From Dictyostelium firmibasis (Eukaryota; Evosea; Eumycetozoa; Dictyosteliales; Dictyosteliaceae), in the NCBI GenBank assembly GCA_036169595.1, contig CM069765.1, forward strand, positions 739,501 through 803,500: a stretch of 64,000 nucleotides of DNA. Direction: 5' to 3'. The translations under genes and the position numbers were made by a program. The notes under the pieces were generated by a model. The model did no database searches, was not told the origin of the DNA, and was given only the letters and a program-made list of their open reading frames with translations. Below, in pieces: positions 37,481 through 51,491 of the stretch; position 1 is the stretch's first letter, and the number at the start of each line of letters is the position of its first letter.

Positions 37481-37939
37481 AAAATTTAAAAAATAAACCT
37501 TAGATTTAAATTGATTAGTATGATTTAAATTGATTAGTATTATATAAATATTCTTTCGATGGTGATGGTTGTGATAATGATGATTGTGTATTGGATTTTA
37601 AAAATAATTCTTTTAATATTGAAATTACATCTACTATTTGTGCAAAAATATCTACTATTTTTAGGATTGAATTTTAAAATTTGATTGCAGTAAAATTTTA
37701 ATAAATTAGAAATTACTGTTTTCTAAAAGTTTGATTAAATTGCATTTTAATATCTTAAAAAAATTTGGATTGAAAAAATAAAATATGTATATGTGTATGA
37801 GAAGAGTAAAAAAAATAAAATTTTAAAAAGAAAAAAATTTAAAAAAAATTTAAACTAAATAAAACTAAATTAAAAATAAAAAAAATTTTTTTTTTTTTTT
37901 TATAAAATAATTTTCAAAATACTTTATTTTATTTTTCAT
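37481..37939. other. intergenic, no gene seen
   Basis: Duplicated GATTTAAATTGATTAGTAT at 37505-37543, otherwise A/T-rich with no supported feature. Confidence 0.5.
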
Positions 37940-38584
<645 letters not shown>

Positions 38585-38590
38585 AATCAA

Positions 38591-38850
38591 TTAATGTTTT
38601 TAAAAAATGAAAACTGTCAAAAAAAATGAAAATTAGTATCGAATTATCAAAATAATCATCGATAATTTTTATCTTTTCGAGATTAAAACTTTTTTTTTTT
38701 TTATCATAAAAAAAATGGTAATCGAATGGATTTGGGTAATAATCACTGGATGAATAATGTTTGTACAATTTTTTCCAATAATTTTTTTAAAAAAAATGAA
38801 AACTGTCCAAAAAAATGAAAATTATTGTGGAATTATCAAAATAATCATCG
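38591..38850 (+). repeat. tandem diverged repeat of about 65 bp
   Basis: AAAAATGAAAACTGTC, an A-rich stretch, GAAAATTA, GAATTATCAAAATAATCATCG occurs at 38598-38660 and again at 38796-38850. A weak relative is at about 7525. Confidence 0.6.
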
Positions 38851-38913
38851 CGATGAATTTAAATATAAATATTTATATTTAAATTCATTTTTTTAAAAAA
38901 ATTAAAAAAAAAA

Positions 38914-39895
38914 TTAGAGTTTTACCTTATCCAATTTTGGATATCTATGTAATTTTTCAGCGGTCCATCCAACAATTTTTTTTATTTATCCCATTTATTT
39001 TAAAAAAAAAATCTATTTTATTTCCAATTTTAATTAGTAATTTTGCATAATGGTAAACATCAAATAATTAATAATAATAAATTTCAAAATAGAAAAAAAA
39101 AAAATCGTTAAATCCTTTTTTTATAAATTATTTTTTTTGTTGATGAAAAAATCAGGAAAAAAGTTAAAATGTTTGTTTTTTGCTGTTTTTTTTTTTTTTG
39201 CAAGAATTTCAAAAAACAAGATAAAAATATGTTTTTACTTTCTTTTTATTATAAAAAAAACAAATGTAAATTACATTCAACAAATTTTTTTATAATAAAA
39301 AGTTATATTTAGACAATAATTTATCATTTTTTATTTTTTTTTTTTTCGAAATAATAATTTTTTTCTTTTTCACACAACTAAATAAAAAAAAATTGTTATT
39401 TCGACATAATTTTAATAAATATAATGGCGTCCTTTAAGGTTGATGATAAATTATTTTTTTTTATTATTATGAAATAATTATTTTTATTATTTATTTATTT
39501 ATTTATTTCCAGTTAACTGTCAAAAATTTTAAAAAATTCAATTTGTAAATTTGTTCATCACCTAACTTTTTAATTTATTTTTTATAAATATAAAAATAAA
39601 TAAAAAATACAAGAAGCAGAATATAATATAAATAAAAAAATATTCTTTAATTAAAAATAAAATTAAAATAACATTAAAAAAAACAAAACTATATATATAA
39701 AAAAAATAAAATAAAAAAAACCCAATTTTTAAAAAAATTATTATTAAAACATAATTGGATTTAAAAAGTAAAATACTAAAAATTAAAATTTTTTTTTAAA
39801 ATAATTGGAACAAATAAACAAAATTGTTGGACAGACAAGGATAGCTGAAAAATTACATAGAAATCCAAAAGTTGGACAAAAAAGTAAAACTCTAA
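38914..39895. mobile_element. possible DNA transposon remnant with inverted ends
   Basis: The ends are inverted repeats of about 100 bp: left TTAGAGTTTTAC, TAATTTTTCAGC, TCCAACAATTTT, and right the reverse complements in the same spacing (AAAATTGTTGGA, GCTGAAAAATTA, GTAAAACTCTAA). An inner pair (AATAATTTATCAT near 39320, GATGATAAATTATT near 39445) continues the symmetry. There is no transposase frame, so it would be a non-autonomous foldback or MITE-like element of about 980 bp. No clear target duplication. Confidence 0.5.
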
Positions 39896-40730
39896 AACAC
39901 ATCACTACCTATAATATTTTTTTTTCAAAGAAATTTAAAAAATAATAATTATTTTGGGACGAAAAATATATGTTTGTCTGAAGATATTTAAAATTCTTTT
40001 ACAACTTAAATTGTACCCAGGTAGTTTGAAGACAACATCTAGGAAACGACCGACCACTCCTAATTTGCATTTTTTTCTAAACTAAATTTTTAAAAAAAAA
40101 CTAAAAACATATTATATTAAAAAATAAAAAAATTAGAAAAAACCACTATAATTCTTCTTTGGTCACTGTTCATTTCAGCTGTTTTATAGCTTTATTCAAG
40201 TATTATAATTTGTGTTTCTAAATTTAATTCAACATCTTTCAATACATAAAATTATATTACTACACCTATTTCAATTTTCTAATAATAATAATAATAACAA
40301 TAGGTGTTAATATTACTACCCAAATTTACATTGTTATCATTAATTTTTTATAAAATAAGGTGACCAGGTAATTACCAAAATTAGCATATATAAGATAAAT
40401 CTATCAATCACCTAAAGTGGAATAAAAAAATTAAAAAAATTAAAAAAAAATAAAAGTTCTTTTTTTTTTTATTTAAATTAAAAATTTTTTTTTTTTTTTT
40501 CACAAAATTTTATTTACTCAAACAAGTGTTATGAATTATTATTAAAGGTAATTATTTAATTTAAATATTATAAAAATAAAAATAATATTTATATAATAAT
40601 AATAATTATAAATATATTAATTATATAAAATAAAAAATTTTGTAATTTTATCACAGACTTTATTACCGTGTATGTATTTATATATAAAATAAAGCTCAAT
40701 CTTTTTTAAAAAAAAATAAAATAAAATAAA
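39896..40730. other. A/T-rich intergenic, no gene seen
   Basis: A less A/T-rich patch at 40010-40060 (ACCCAGGTAGTTTGAAGACA) has no open frame. Nothing can be supported. Confidence 0.5.
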
Positions 40731-40731
40731 A

Positions 40732-40843
40732 TTGTGTAGCATCTGATTGTGTGTTGGGTTCAGAATGTATAATCTTAAACGAGGATGAAGTGGGGGTATT
40801 ATTTCGAAGATCTGTAGATAGTGGAGCTATCATGGATCATTAG
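40732..40843 (+). other. short coding-like fragment, unknown
   Basis: An open stretch of about 35 codons reading NCVASDCVLGSECIILNED then EVGVLFRRSVDSGAIMDH and a stop. Codon use and G+C are gene-like compared with the flanks, but no start or splice sites are convincing. It may be an exon relic of a lost gene or element. Confidence 0.3.
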
Positions 40844-41099
40844 GGGGCCAAAATAATCAGACACAACATCAACCTACCAAACATATTTCAATACATCAAA
40901 TTCAAGGTAATTAAAAAAATTAAACAAAATGAAAATCTCAACAACAACAACATAAATCTTATAAAAATCAAATTCAACAATTCTTGGCAAAGTCCGATAA
41001 TTCCAATTCCATAATAGAAACAACATTGAAGTTTAAATAAAAAAAAAAAAATAAAAAAAAATAATAATAATATCAACAAAAACAATAACAAAATGTAAT

Positions 41100-41277
41100 C
41101 ACCATGTTTTTTTTTTTTGTTGTTGTTTTTTGGAAGTCGAGCTTTTTTTCCGGTTGATTATGAGGTATGTTATTTATAAATACATTTCTTCGTGGTATGA
41201 CCTGAGGCTCGGACCAAGGCCACGGAGACTGTGATTCAGCGCAGAACCACTACGTATAGCCTCCATTAATGAGGGTA
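41100..41277 (-). mobile_element. tRNA-like SINE, family 1, 5' truncated
   Basis: Minus strand: end of unit 1, complete unit 2 (TATACGTAGTGG, degenerate B box GGTCCGAGCC), a degraded CCACG hairpin, tail ending CATGGTGATTACATTTTG. It lies about 50 bp from tRNA-Ile. Confidence 0.65.
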
Positions 41278-41289
41278 TGGGGCGTATGA

Positions 41290-41299
41290 GAATCGAACC
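41290..41299 (-). promoter_or_regulatory. external B box of tRNA-Ile
   Basis: GGTTCGATTC on the minus strand, 30 nt beyond the tRNA 3' end. Confidence 0.65.
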
Positions 41300-41329
41300 C
41301 TTGATTAGGTGTACCCTTTCAAAAGTGAT

Positions 41330-41420
41330 TGCTCCATGCGAGGATCGAACTCGCGACCAAAGCATTGCTTTATCATACTGATATATAAGTACTTCACTCT
41401 ACCGACTGAGTTAATAGAGC
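41330..41420 (-). tRNA. tRNA-Ile (TAT) with 18-nt intron
   Basis: 91 nt on the minus strand: acceptor GCTCTAT pairs with ATGGAGC (one G-U), discriminator A, A box TAACTCAGTCGG, anticodon stem AAGTA/TGCTT, anticodon TAT, T arm GCGAG-TTCGATC-CTCGC. The 18 nt at 41366-41383, after position 37, form a canonical tRNA intron (TATCAGTATGATAAAGCA). Confidence 0.92.
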
Positions 41421-41462
41421 TCACAATGTGAATTGCTGTCGATTTATCAATAATTTATATGT

Positions 41463-41618
41463 TAAATTTGGATGAGGTTATTAAAAAAAAAAAAATTAAG
41501 TCTTGGTCATACCAAGAATTAACGTGGTCACAGAAAAAAAAAATTTTAAATTAAAATAATTAATAAATAAAAACTAGATTCGAACACATCCAATTGGATG
41601 AGGTTATTAAAAAAAAAA
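41463..41618 (+). mobile_element. family-2 SINE pieces, serial insertion
   Basis: First a tail-only piece (GGATGAGGTTATT plus poly-A, 41470-41494), then a longer copy from AAGTCTTGGTCATACC to tail and poly-A. AATTTATATGTTAAA stands before (about 41453) and after (41617) and recurs in similar form at 41816. Confidence 0.65.
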
Positions 41619-41696
41619 TTTATATGTTAAAAATAATTATATGTCAATTAAAAAAAAGAATAACAACTCACCACATTAAAAAAAAAATTTTTTTAA

Positions 41697-41772
41697 TTGA
41701 GACTGTAAATAAAATAAAACAAATAAATCCGGGTTCTATCCCCGAGGAGAAACAGCTTAAACTGTAATATCC

Positions 41773-41815
<43 letters not shown>
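41697..41815 (+). mobile_element. family-3 retroposon
   Basis: TTGAGACTGTAAAT, AATCCGGGTTCTATCCCCG (B-box-like core in a short hairpin), GAGGAGAAACAGC, TATCCAATTT and about 45 A residues. It is followed by AATTTATATGTC, the same target as the preceding family-2 pieces. Confidence 0.6.
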
Positions 41816-41819
<4 letters not shown>

Positions 41820-42281
41820 ATATGTCAAAATATTTTTAAAAAAATAATACGATCATATATAAATGTTAAAAAAATAATACGATCATATAAATGTTTTTTC
41901 TCCATAATTATTTATTCCGATAATTAAATTGATTTGTTGTAATTATCGCATTTATTTGGTTTATTTTTTAGGTTGATATTATGTTTAATTTAATGTATTT
42001 AATTTAATGTTTATTTTTAGACTTTACCAAAATTTCAAAATAATTTTCATTATTTTTCACAATCTATTATTTTTTTTATCAACACTATTTATTTTATAAA
42101 AAAAAATTTATTATTATTTTATTTTATAACCAAAATATTTTTATGGTATGACAAAAAAAAAAAGGAAACAGTGTCTCTTAATTTTGCCTTTTCAAATAAA
42201 TGAAAAAAAAAAAAAAAAAAAAAAATAAAAACTTTAGAAAATTATTTTTTTTTTTGAAATTTTTTTTTTTATTCAAAAAAA
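41816..42281. other. A/T-rich intergenic, no gene seen
   Basis: Contains a short tandem repeat of AAAAATAATACGATCATATA (41834-41893) and a duplicated TTTAATTTAATGT-type motif. The leader of the next gene begins in the T/A runs from about 42200. Confidence 0.5.
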
Positions 42282-43799
42282 ATGGATACAGATAATATAA
42301 ATTCCACATTAAACTACTTAACTTATATTGATATACAACCTTATTTATTATATGATGAATCATTTAAAAGGATATTGGAACTTAGTTTATTAAGTAAATC
42401 AATATTTAAATCAACTCAACAAATTATAACACATCAACAACAATTAATAAAATTTTTTCCATCCATCAATACTATATTTAATTATATAAAAGTAACCGAC
42501 TACAAAAATGAAAGAGATTTTATTCACGAGGACCTAATTCAAAGTAAAGAAGAAAGTGATGAAATAGATGAAAAATATGAAAAAACAGAAGAAAATGAAG
42601 AAAATAAAGATATTGAACCAGTTTTAAAAAAACGAAATATAGAATCAAATGATAGTAATGGCAGTGATGATGATAATAAATATGAATATAAATTAATTCA
42701 ATATAAAGATATTAAAAATTTATATTGTAATGGTGGAAAAAGATTCAATAAAAAAACTAAAGAAATTTTATTAGAGAAATTTGGCAATAAATTAAAACAT
42801 GTTATATTAACTAATAGAATTTTCGCAGATTCATACCAAAAGAATCCAACATGTGATGGTTTTTTTAAATTTAATAAACTTAGATTATTTTGGGATCGTG
42901 AAAGTTTTCCATTTTCATACCCTGATGAAAATGAAGATGAAGACACAGATCTCGAAGAAACATTTGAATATTCATTCAATTTCTTAAAAAGATATAAACC
43001 AAAGGATATTAAAATTGAAACCACATATAGCGATATGGAATTACAGATAAAAAGTTTAGAAAAAATCTTAAAATGTAAATCAATTGAAAAAATTAAATTT
43101 GGTTATCATGATACACCATCATTATTCTTTAAACAAATAATTACATGTAAACCACCACCATCAATTAAATCACTTAAAGTTAGATTAGTTGTTGGTGATG
43201 AAGACGATGATGATAATGACGATAACAATAATGAAGAAGCCGATAGTGAAAAAAATGATAAAATGGTTGGTAAACTATTTCAAGATTGTGAATTTCCTAA
43301 CAATACAACATTAAAGGAATTAATTTTATTGGATACTATAAATTTTACTATTAGAAAAAATCCATCATATTTATTAGAATCATTGATTGGTAATAAAACA
43401 TTAACAACATTAGGATTAACAGAATTTGAACTTTGGGGTGAAAATTCCACTGTTGAAATAAAGGAATTTTCATCGAGACTATCACCACTATTAAAGATAC
43501 CAACAATTACAACATTACATTGTCAACTGGGTTCATTGATTACTTTTCTTCAACATTGTAATGAAAATCCAATGATCAAAACTCTAATGATCACAAAAGG
43601 TTTTAATAATAGAAGATCTGATAGTCAGTCATATTATGATGATTATAAAATTCAATTCATTTCAAACTTTTTCAAAGAAAACAAATCATTAGAAAAACTT
43701 GTAATCAAAGAGAAATACTTTAAACAACTATTAGAAATATTTAATAATAGTGGTAGTAAAATAATTATTAAATTCATGAAAAAAAAAAAAAAATATTAA
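42282..43799 (+). CDS. uncharacterised F-box/LRR-like Dictyostelium protein
   Basis: Single exon, 505 residues, with an ATG behind oligo-A. Residues 1-50 (LTYIDIQPYLL, FKRILELSLLSKSIF) resemble the degenerate F-box-like start of a large Dictyostelium paralogue family. Acidic low-complexity stretches lie at about 90-130 and 305-325. The rest is built of Leu/Asn-rich helical and strand repeats (ATTLKELILLDTI, NKTLTTLGLTEFEL), as in divergent LRRs, ending in a Lys run. The fragment at 37.9-38.6 kb looks related. A role in protein turnover is only a family-based guess. Confidence 0.75.
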   Translation: MDTDNINSTLNYLTYIDIQPYLLYDESFKRILELSLLSKSIFKSTQQIITHQQQLIKFFPSINTIFNYIKVTDYKNERDFIHEDLIQSKEESDEIDEKYEKTEENEENKDIEPVLKKRNIESNDSNGSDDDNKYEYKLIQYKDIKNLYCNGGKRFNKKTKEILLEKFGNKLKHVILTNRIFADSYQKNPTCDGFFKFNKLRLFWDRESFPFSYPDENEDEDTDLEETFEYSFNFLKRYKPKDIKIETTYSDMELQIKSLEKILKCKSIEKIKFGYHDTPSLFFKQIITCKPPPSIKSLKVRLVVGDEDDDDNDDNNNEEADSEKNDKMVGKLFQDCEFPNNTTLKELILLDTINFTIRKNPSYLLESLIGNKTLTTLGLTEFELWGENSTVEIKEFSSRLSPLLKIPTITTLHCQLGSLITFLQHCNENPMIKTLMITKGFNNRRSDSQSYYDDYKIQFISNFFKENKSLEKLVIKEKYFKQLLEIFNNSGSKIIIKFMKKKKKY

Positions 43800-43873
43800 A
43801 TTTAAAAATAATAATAAAAATTAACACTATAGTAAAATTTTAATACAATACATTAAAACAATTGTTTGAAAAT

Positions 43874-44635
<762 letters not shown>

Positions 44636-44820
44636 TTTAAAAAATATTTGAAAAAAAAAAAAAAAAAAAAAAAAAAACCACAACACAAATTTAAAAAATT
44701 AAAAAATGAATAAAAGAAATTTTTTTTTTTTTCCTTTTGAGATTTACTTATTTTTTTATTTTATTTTTTTTTTTTTTTTTCAATTAATATATTTTTTATA
44801 AAAATAGGAAATATAATAAC

Positions 44821-45775
44821 TTAAATCCTGTGGATCATAACATTAAAAATATTTTCCATTTCAAAATTATTTAATAACTCCAAGGTATTTAAATCATATA
44901 TTCTAAAAAGAATACTGTCTGGATTTGAATCATTGGTGACTGAAGCAACAATCAAACCACTATTATTAAGAGTTGTACTGAATGGTGGGAATGATTGATT
45001 AAAAGACCCAGGGGCCATTTTAAATGATTTTTTTTGAATACAATTTGGTGAGGTTGAGCTATCACCAATTATATCAAGTTGGCAAATAGTAACTTCACTA
45101 AATTGTTTATTGGATTGAAGTATATTTGGTGCTAAAACAAAAAATGATGTATATTCAGCAGATTTTAAACAGGTGATATTTGAAAATAATTTTTGATTCT
45201 CATTTGGATCATCAATGTCAAGTACAATTAGATTAGTTGTTCAATATTTGAAGCTGGTGAAATTGAATAAACAATATTTTGATCTAAAATAAACTACGGA
45301 TAGGGAACCTTGTGAAAAATTACCTGCATTCATTTTATAAATATTACTTGAACCATTGGTGAATGTATATTCAACAATACCAAGATAATCGTCCTGTACC
45401 CTTGAAATCAATGATTGCATTGCCATATATGCATTACTTTGATAAAAAATATATGGTTGGATACTCTATGCAATTTCCCCACTCTGTAATTAAAAATAAA
45501 TTTTTTTTTTTTTTTTTAAATTATTAAAATACTTCGAAAATAAAATAATTTACCTGATTTTGGTCTTCATTAAAACTTAATATTGAACCCATTACATAAT
45601 CACTTGAAAATATCATTGAATGATTACCATTGGTATCAAAAACTTGGAGGAGTTGACCTTGACCTGGTTTTGGGTAATTTTCAATTGTGAATGCATAAAC
45701 GTAATAATCACTATCAGATTTTATTTCTTTTGAATTAAATGAATATGATATTGATAATATTAAAAAAGTTTTCAT
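44821..45775 (-). pseudogene. secreted-protein pseudogene
   Basis: Exon 1 (45775-45554) encodes a possible signal peptide and a stretch with GQGQLLQVFDTNGNH. A good 70-bp intron follows (GTAAAT...TTACAG). Exon 2 then has an in-frame TAG after five codons, and its reading moves between frames twice (near 45300 and 45240), though each piece is natural coding sequence (GIVEYTFTNGSS, IVYSISPASN, TNLIVLDIDDPNENQ, LFRIYDLNTLELLNNFEME). It is a recently inactivated member of a host secreted-protein family of unknown function, unless the assembly has errors. Confidence 0.65.
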
Positions 45776-46119
45776 TTCTTTTTTTCTTAATTTTTTTTAT
45801 ATTTTTAAAAAAATATAATTAATGATTTAAAAAAAAAACCATCACATTTAAACAAAAAAAAAAATTTTCGTTCAATAAAAAAATCTTTTAGATATTTAAA
45901 AAAAATCTGGTTTTTTTAAATCTTTTCAAATATTTGAGTAAAACAGATAATGAAAGAAAATTTTATAGAAAATTTTCTTTTTAAAAAAAAAAAAAATAGA
46001 ATTAAAGTCGGTGATGGTATTTTTGCAAATACCTATTTTGTGAAATTTCCCCACTTTGATTTTTTTTTTTTTTTTTTTTTTGTTTTTTTTGTTTTTTTTG
46101 TTTTATTAAAAAAAAAAAA

Positions 46120-46524
46120 ATGGATAAAAATTCAATAATTCGTATTGCAAGACCAACAGATAATTTGGATATAATTAGAGATCAATATTTAAATGGATTA
46201 GGATTTAAAATATTATTTCAATTTGAAGATCATGAAGGATTTGATGGTGTAATAATTGGGCATGAAAACCAACTATATCACTTAGAATTTACGCATCATC
46301 GAGGTGTTACTGTTGGAAAATCACCAACAAAAGATCATTTATTGGCATTTTATATCGCCGATAAAGATGAATATGATAGTCAATGTAAAAAAATGTTAGA
46401 TGCAGGTTTTATTAAAGTTGTATCATATAATCCATATTGGGATTTAAATGGTTCAACTTATGAAGACATTGATGGTTATCGTATAGTTTTAGCAAATATT
46501 TCATTTGGAAAAAATAATAGCTAA
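46120..46524 (+). CDS. VOC-fold (glyoxalase/bleomycin-resistance-like) protein
   Basis: Single exon, 134 residues, with an ATG directly behind an A run. The fold pattern is visible: a first beta-alpha unit (IRIARPTDNLDIIRDQYLNGLGFKIL), G-F-D-G-V-I-I-G and YHLEFTHHRG in the middle, LAFYIADKDEYDS starting the second unit, and DLNGSTYEDIDGYRIVLAN at the end, typical of YycE-like VOC proteins. His in LEFTHH and Glu/Asp near the end could bind metal. The substrate is unknown. Confidence 0.8.
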   Translation: MDKNSIIRIARPTDNLDIIRDQYLNGLGFKILFQFEDHEGFDGVIIGHENQLYHLEFTHHRGVTVGKSPTKDHLLAFYIADKDEYDSQCKKMLDAGFIKVVSYNPYWDLNGSTYEDIDGYRIVLANISFGKNNS

Positions 46525-46689
46525 TCAATTTTTTTTTTTTTTTTTTTTGTATCTATATAATATTTAATAAATCAATTTTAAAATTAAAAAAAAGGAATAA
46601 TATAATTATAGAGATTTAAAAACAAAATAAAAATATATTTTTTTTTAAAAGTTTTTTTTTTTATTTACTATTTTTAATTATTTAAAAAT

Positions 46690-48926
<2,237 letters not shown>

Positions 48927-49873
48927 TTTATATTCAAACAAAGAAACAAAATTTAATATAAAAAAAAACTATATGAAAGTGTGCTTTAAAGTTTTGAAAT
49001 GAAATAAAATAAAAAAAAAAAAAATTTTCGTTTTTTGGAATGAAAAAAAAAAAAATTAAATAAAAAAAAAAAAATTAAAAATAAAAAAAATAAAAAATTT
49101 ACAAAAATTAAAAAATTTTAATTGTTCCACGCTTTATTTACGTGACGATCAATGAAAAATATGAAAAAAAACGAGTAAAAACATAAGAAAGTTAAGGGAG
49201 AAAAAAAAAACTATATACAATTATTGACTCAAAAAAACCTACAATCTATAAGTGTATGGTTTTTTGAGGTAAAATCTTACTAAATTGTAACCGAATGAAC
49301 TCCTTTTTTTTTTTTTTTTTTTTTTGCAAAAAAAAATGAAATTCAAAAAAAAAAAGATTACGGAATTTCAAAAACTTTTGTATGAAATTTCATTAGATTT
49401 TTTTTTAATTTTCTTTTTTTTTTACGAAACCAACTTTTTTTTTTTTTTTTTTTGAAATTCAATTTTTAACTAATATGGTAATTTTTTTTTTGAATGGGGT
49501 TAATTGTGTATGAAAATTAATATCAAAGGTATTCCTTTGGTTAAAGAAAATATTTGATTTTTTGTGGTTGTATTTAACCCTATCTCTCTCTACATATTTA
49601 GAGATTGGCTGGATGAGTTAGCACTAAAGTTTTCATTAAATATGATTTTACAAACTATTTAACTGAAAATATATAAACAAAGTGAAAAGGTAATAATAAC
49701 AAAATCTTTTTTTTTTATATTTTTTTTTTTTTTATTTTTTTTTTTTTAATTTTAAATTTTGGTGAGGGATATGAATAAATACAATCAAAATTTAAATTGA
49801 CCAATTATTGTTTTTATACAGAAACAAAACGAAAATTTATCATTGTGTGAATGAAAATAATTAATTTCCAAAT
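48927..49873. other. A/T-rich intergenic, no gene seen
   Basis: Promoter side of the Hsp70 gene and downstream region of the zinc-knuckle gene. Loose GAA/TTC pairs occur (for example near 49360-49400), but no convincing heat-shock element array. No frame or RNA gene is supported. Confidence 0.5.
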
Positions 49874-50362
49874 TTAGTTTTCGGCTTGGTTTTCTGGGCA
49901 AGCTTTGGCGATGTGACCTATTTGGTTACATTTGTAACATTTTGGAGCTTCACGACCTTGACCTTTGGAGTTTGGTGATGAACAATCTTTGGAGAAGTGA
50001 CCAATACCACCACAGTTGTAACATTTGCTATCTCTACCTCTTCTACAGTCTCTAGCAAAATGACCAAAATTGTTGCATTGATAACATTTAATTGGTTCTT
50101 TCTTTTCAAAGTTTGGTTGTGGGTTTTGTGGACATTCACGGCTTAAATGGCCAACAACGTTACAACTATAGTTTTATAAAAAAAAAAAATAATTATAATA
50201 TTAATACATGAAATAGAGAAAAAAAAAAAAAAAGGTATTCTATTTAAATACACACACGTAACAAGCACGGTCACCTGATGGTTTATCGTTCTTTGGGCAA
50301 TTACGTGATAAGTGACCAACTTCTTTACATGTGTAACAACTCTTTTCTTTGATTTCTGACAT
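49874..50362 (-). CDS. CNBP/Gis2-like protein with five CCHC zinc knuckles
   Basis: Two coding exons, 50362-50256 and 50165-49874, with a 90-bp intron (donor GTGTGTATTT, acceptor CTATAG) that cuts the second knuckle. The product is 132 residues, almost entirely zinc knuckles: CYTCKEVGHLSRNC, CYVCNVVGHLSREC, CYQCNNFGHFARDC, CYNCGGIGHFSKDC, CYKCNQIGHIAKAC. The family (human CNBP, yeast Gis2) binds single-stranded nucleic acids and acts on translation in the cytoplasm. The donor lies in a GT repeat, so its exact position is uncertain by 2 nt, but only this choice keeps the knuckle intact. One or two non-coding 5' exons may lie upstream. Confidence 0.9.
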
Positions 50363-50586
50363 TTTGTTAAATACTGTAAATAATAGTTTTTGGTGTTAGT
50401 AAAAAAACGATAAATATTTATTTTTTTTATTTTTTTTATTTTTTTTTTGTTTTTTGAAAATTTTTGAGAGGTGAAAATGAAGAGAGAAAAAAAAAATAGA
50501 CGAAAGTTAACGGAAAATAAAATAAAAAAACAAAAAAACAACTAACAGATTATTTTATTTCTATTATGTCATCAAATTTCTTTTTT

Positions 50587-50620
<34 letters not shown>

Positions 50621-50810
50621 TTGTTTTTTTTTCAAACTTCACAAAACGAAACACATAATATTTTATTGTTATTGGTTATTTCTATTTAGATTTCTTTTTT
50701 TTTTATTTTTTTTATTTTATTGTTTTATCGATTTGATATTTCATATCGATCATTTATTTGTTTCTTTTGATTTTTTTTATTTCTTTTAAAATTTAATTTT
50801 CATTAATTAC

Positions 50811-50857
50811 CTTCTTTCTCTACTGTTTGAATAACCTTCGCTCTTCCTACTGCTAAC

Positions 50858-50942
<85 letters not shown>

Positions 50943-51225
50943 AAAAAAAAATATAAATATAAAAATAAAATAAAATTTTTATTATTGTGTGTTTTCAATT
51001 TATAAAATTTTTAAATAAAATTTTTTTTTTTTTTTTTGAAATATGAGAAATACCATATTCCTTTAAAAAGAGAAGTCCATGATTATAATAATTTTTGTAG
51101 AACCAAAAAAAAAATATTGGATGTTATCAAATATTGGAAATAGATCTATAAACCCTATCTCGGTGAGGACATCGTGATAATTTCATTTGGTTCAAATTTT
51201 ACCTTCACAATTTTCTACTCTTACC
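50811..51225 (-). other. candidate non-coding 5' exons of the zinc-knuckle gene
   Basis: On the minus strand a G+C-richer 49-nt block (50859-50811) is bounded by TTTTTAG and GTAATTAATG, and another block ends at 51225 in CGG with the strong donor GTAAGAGT. An acceptor (TTTACAG) stands about 13 nt before the zinc-knuckle ATG. Together they fit a spliced leader region. Without transcripts it is a guess; the upstream block could be a separate small gene. Confidence 0.35.
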
Positions 51226-51491
51226 CGTACAAAGGAAGCAAATTAATCTCTTCCTATGGAATTTATTTTTTTTTATTTTAAAATTAAAAAAAAAAAAATT
51301 TCCGATTTTTGTTGTCCTCATTATGATAAATTTTTGCTTTGGAAAAAAAAAATCTTTTTTATTTTTTTTTTTTATTTTTTTTATTTTTTTTTTTTTCAAC
51401 TGATACCAAATGATTTTTTTTTTTTTTATATTTTTTTTTATATTTTTTTTCAAATAGGAATAATTAAAAAATAATAAGAATTACTTAATTT

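Noticed and set aside
45950-46138. 62-residue plus-strand frame before the VOC gene
   Set aside because: Dominated by Phe/Lys from T and A runs and overlapping the VOC gene leader.
49360-49460. Heat-shock elements for the Hsp70 gene
   Set aside because: Only isolated GAA and TTC pairs with irregular spacing, and more than 400 bp from the start.
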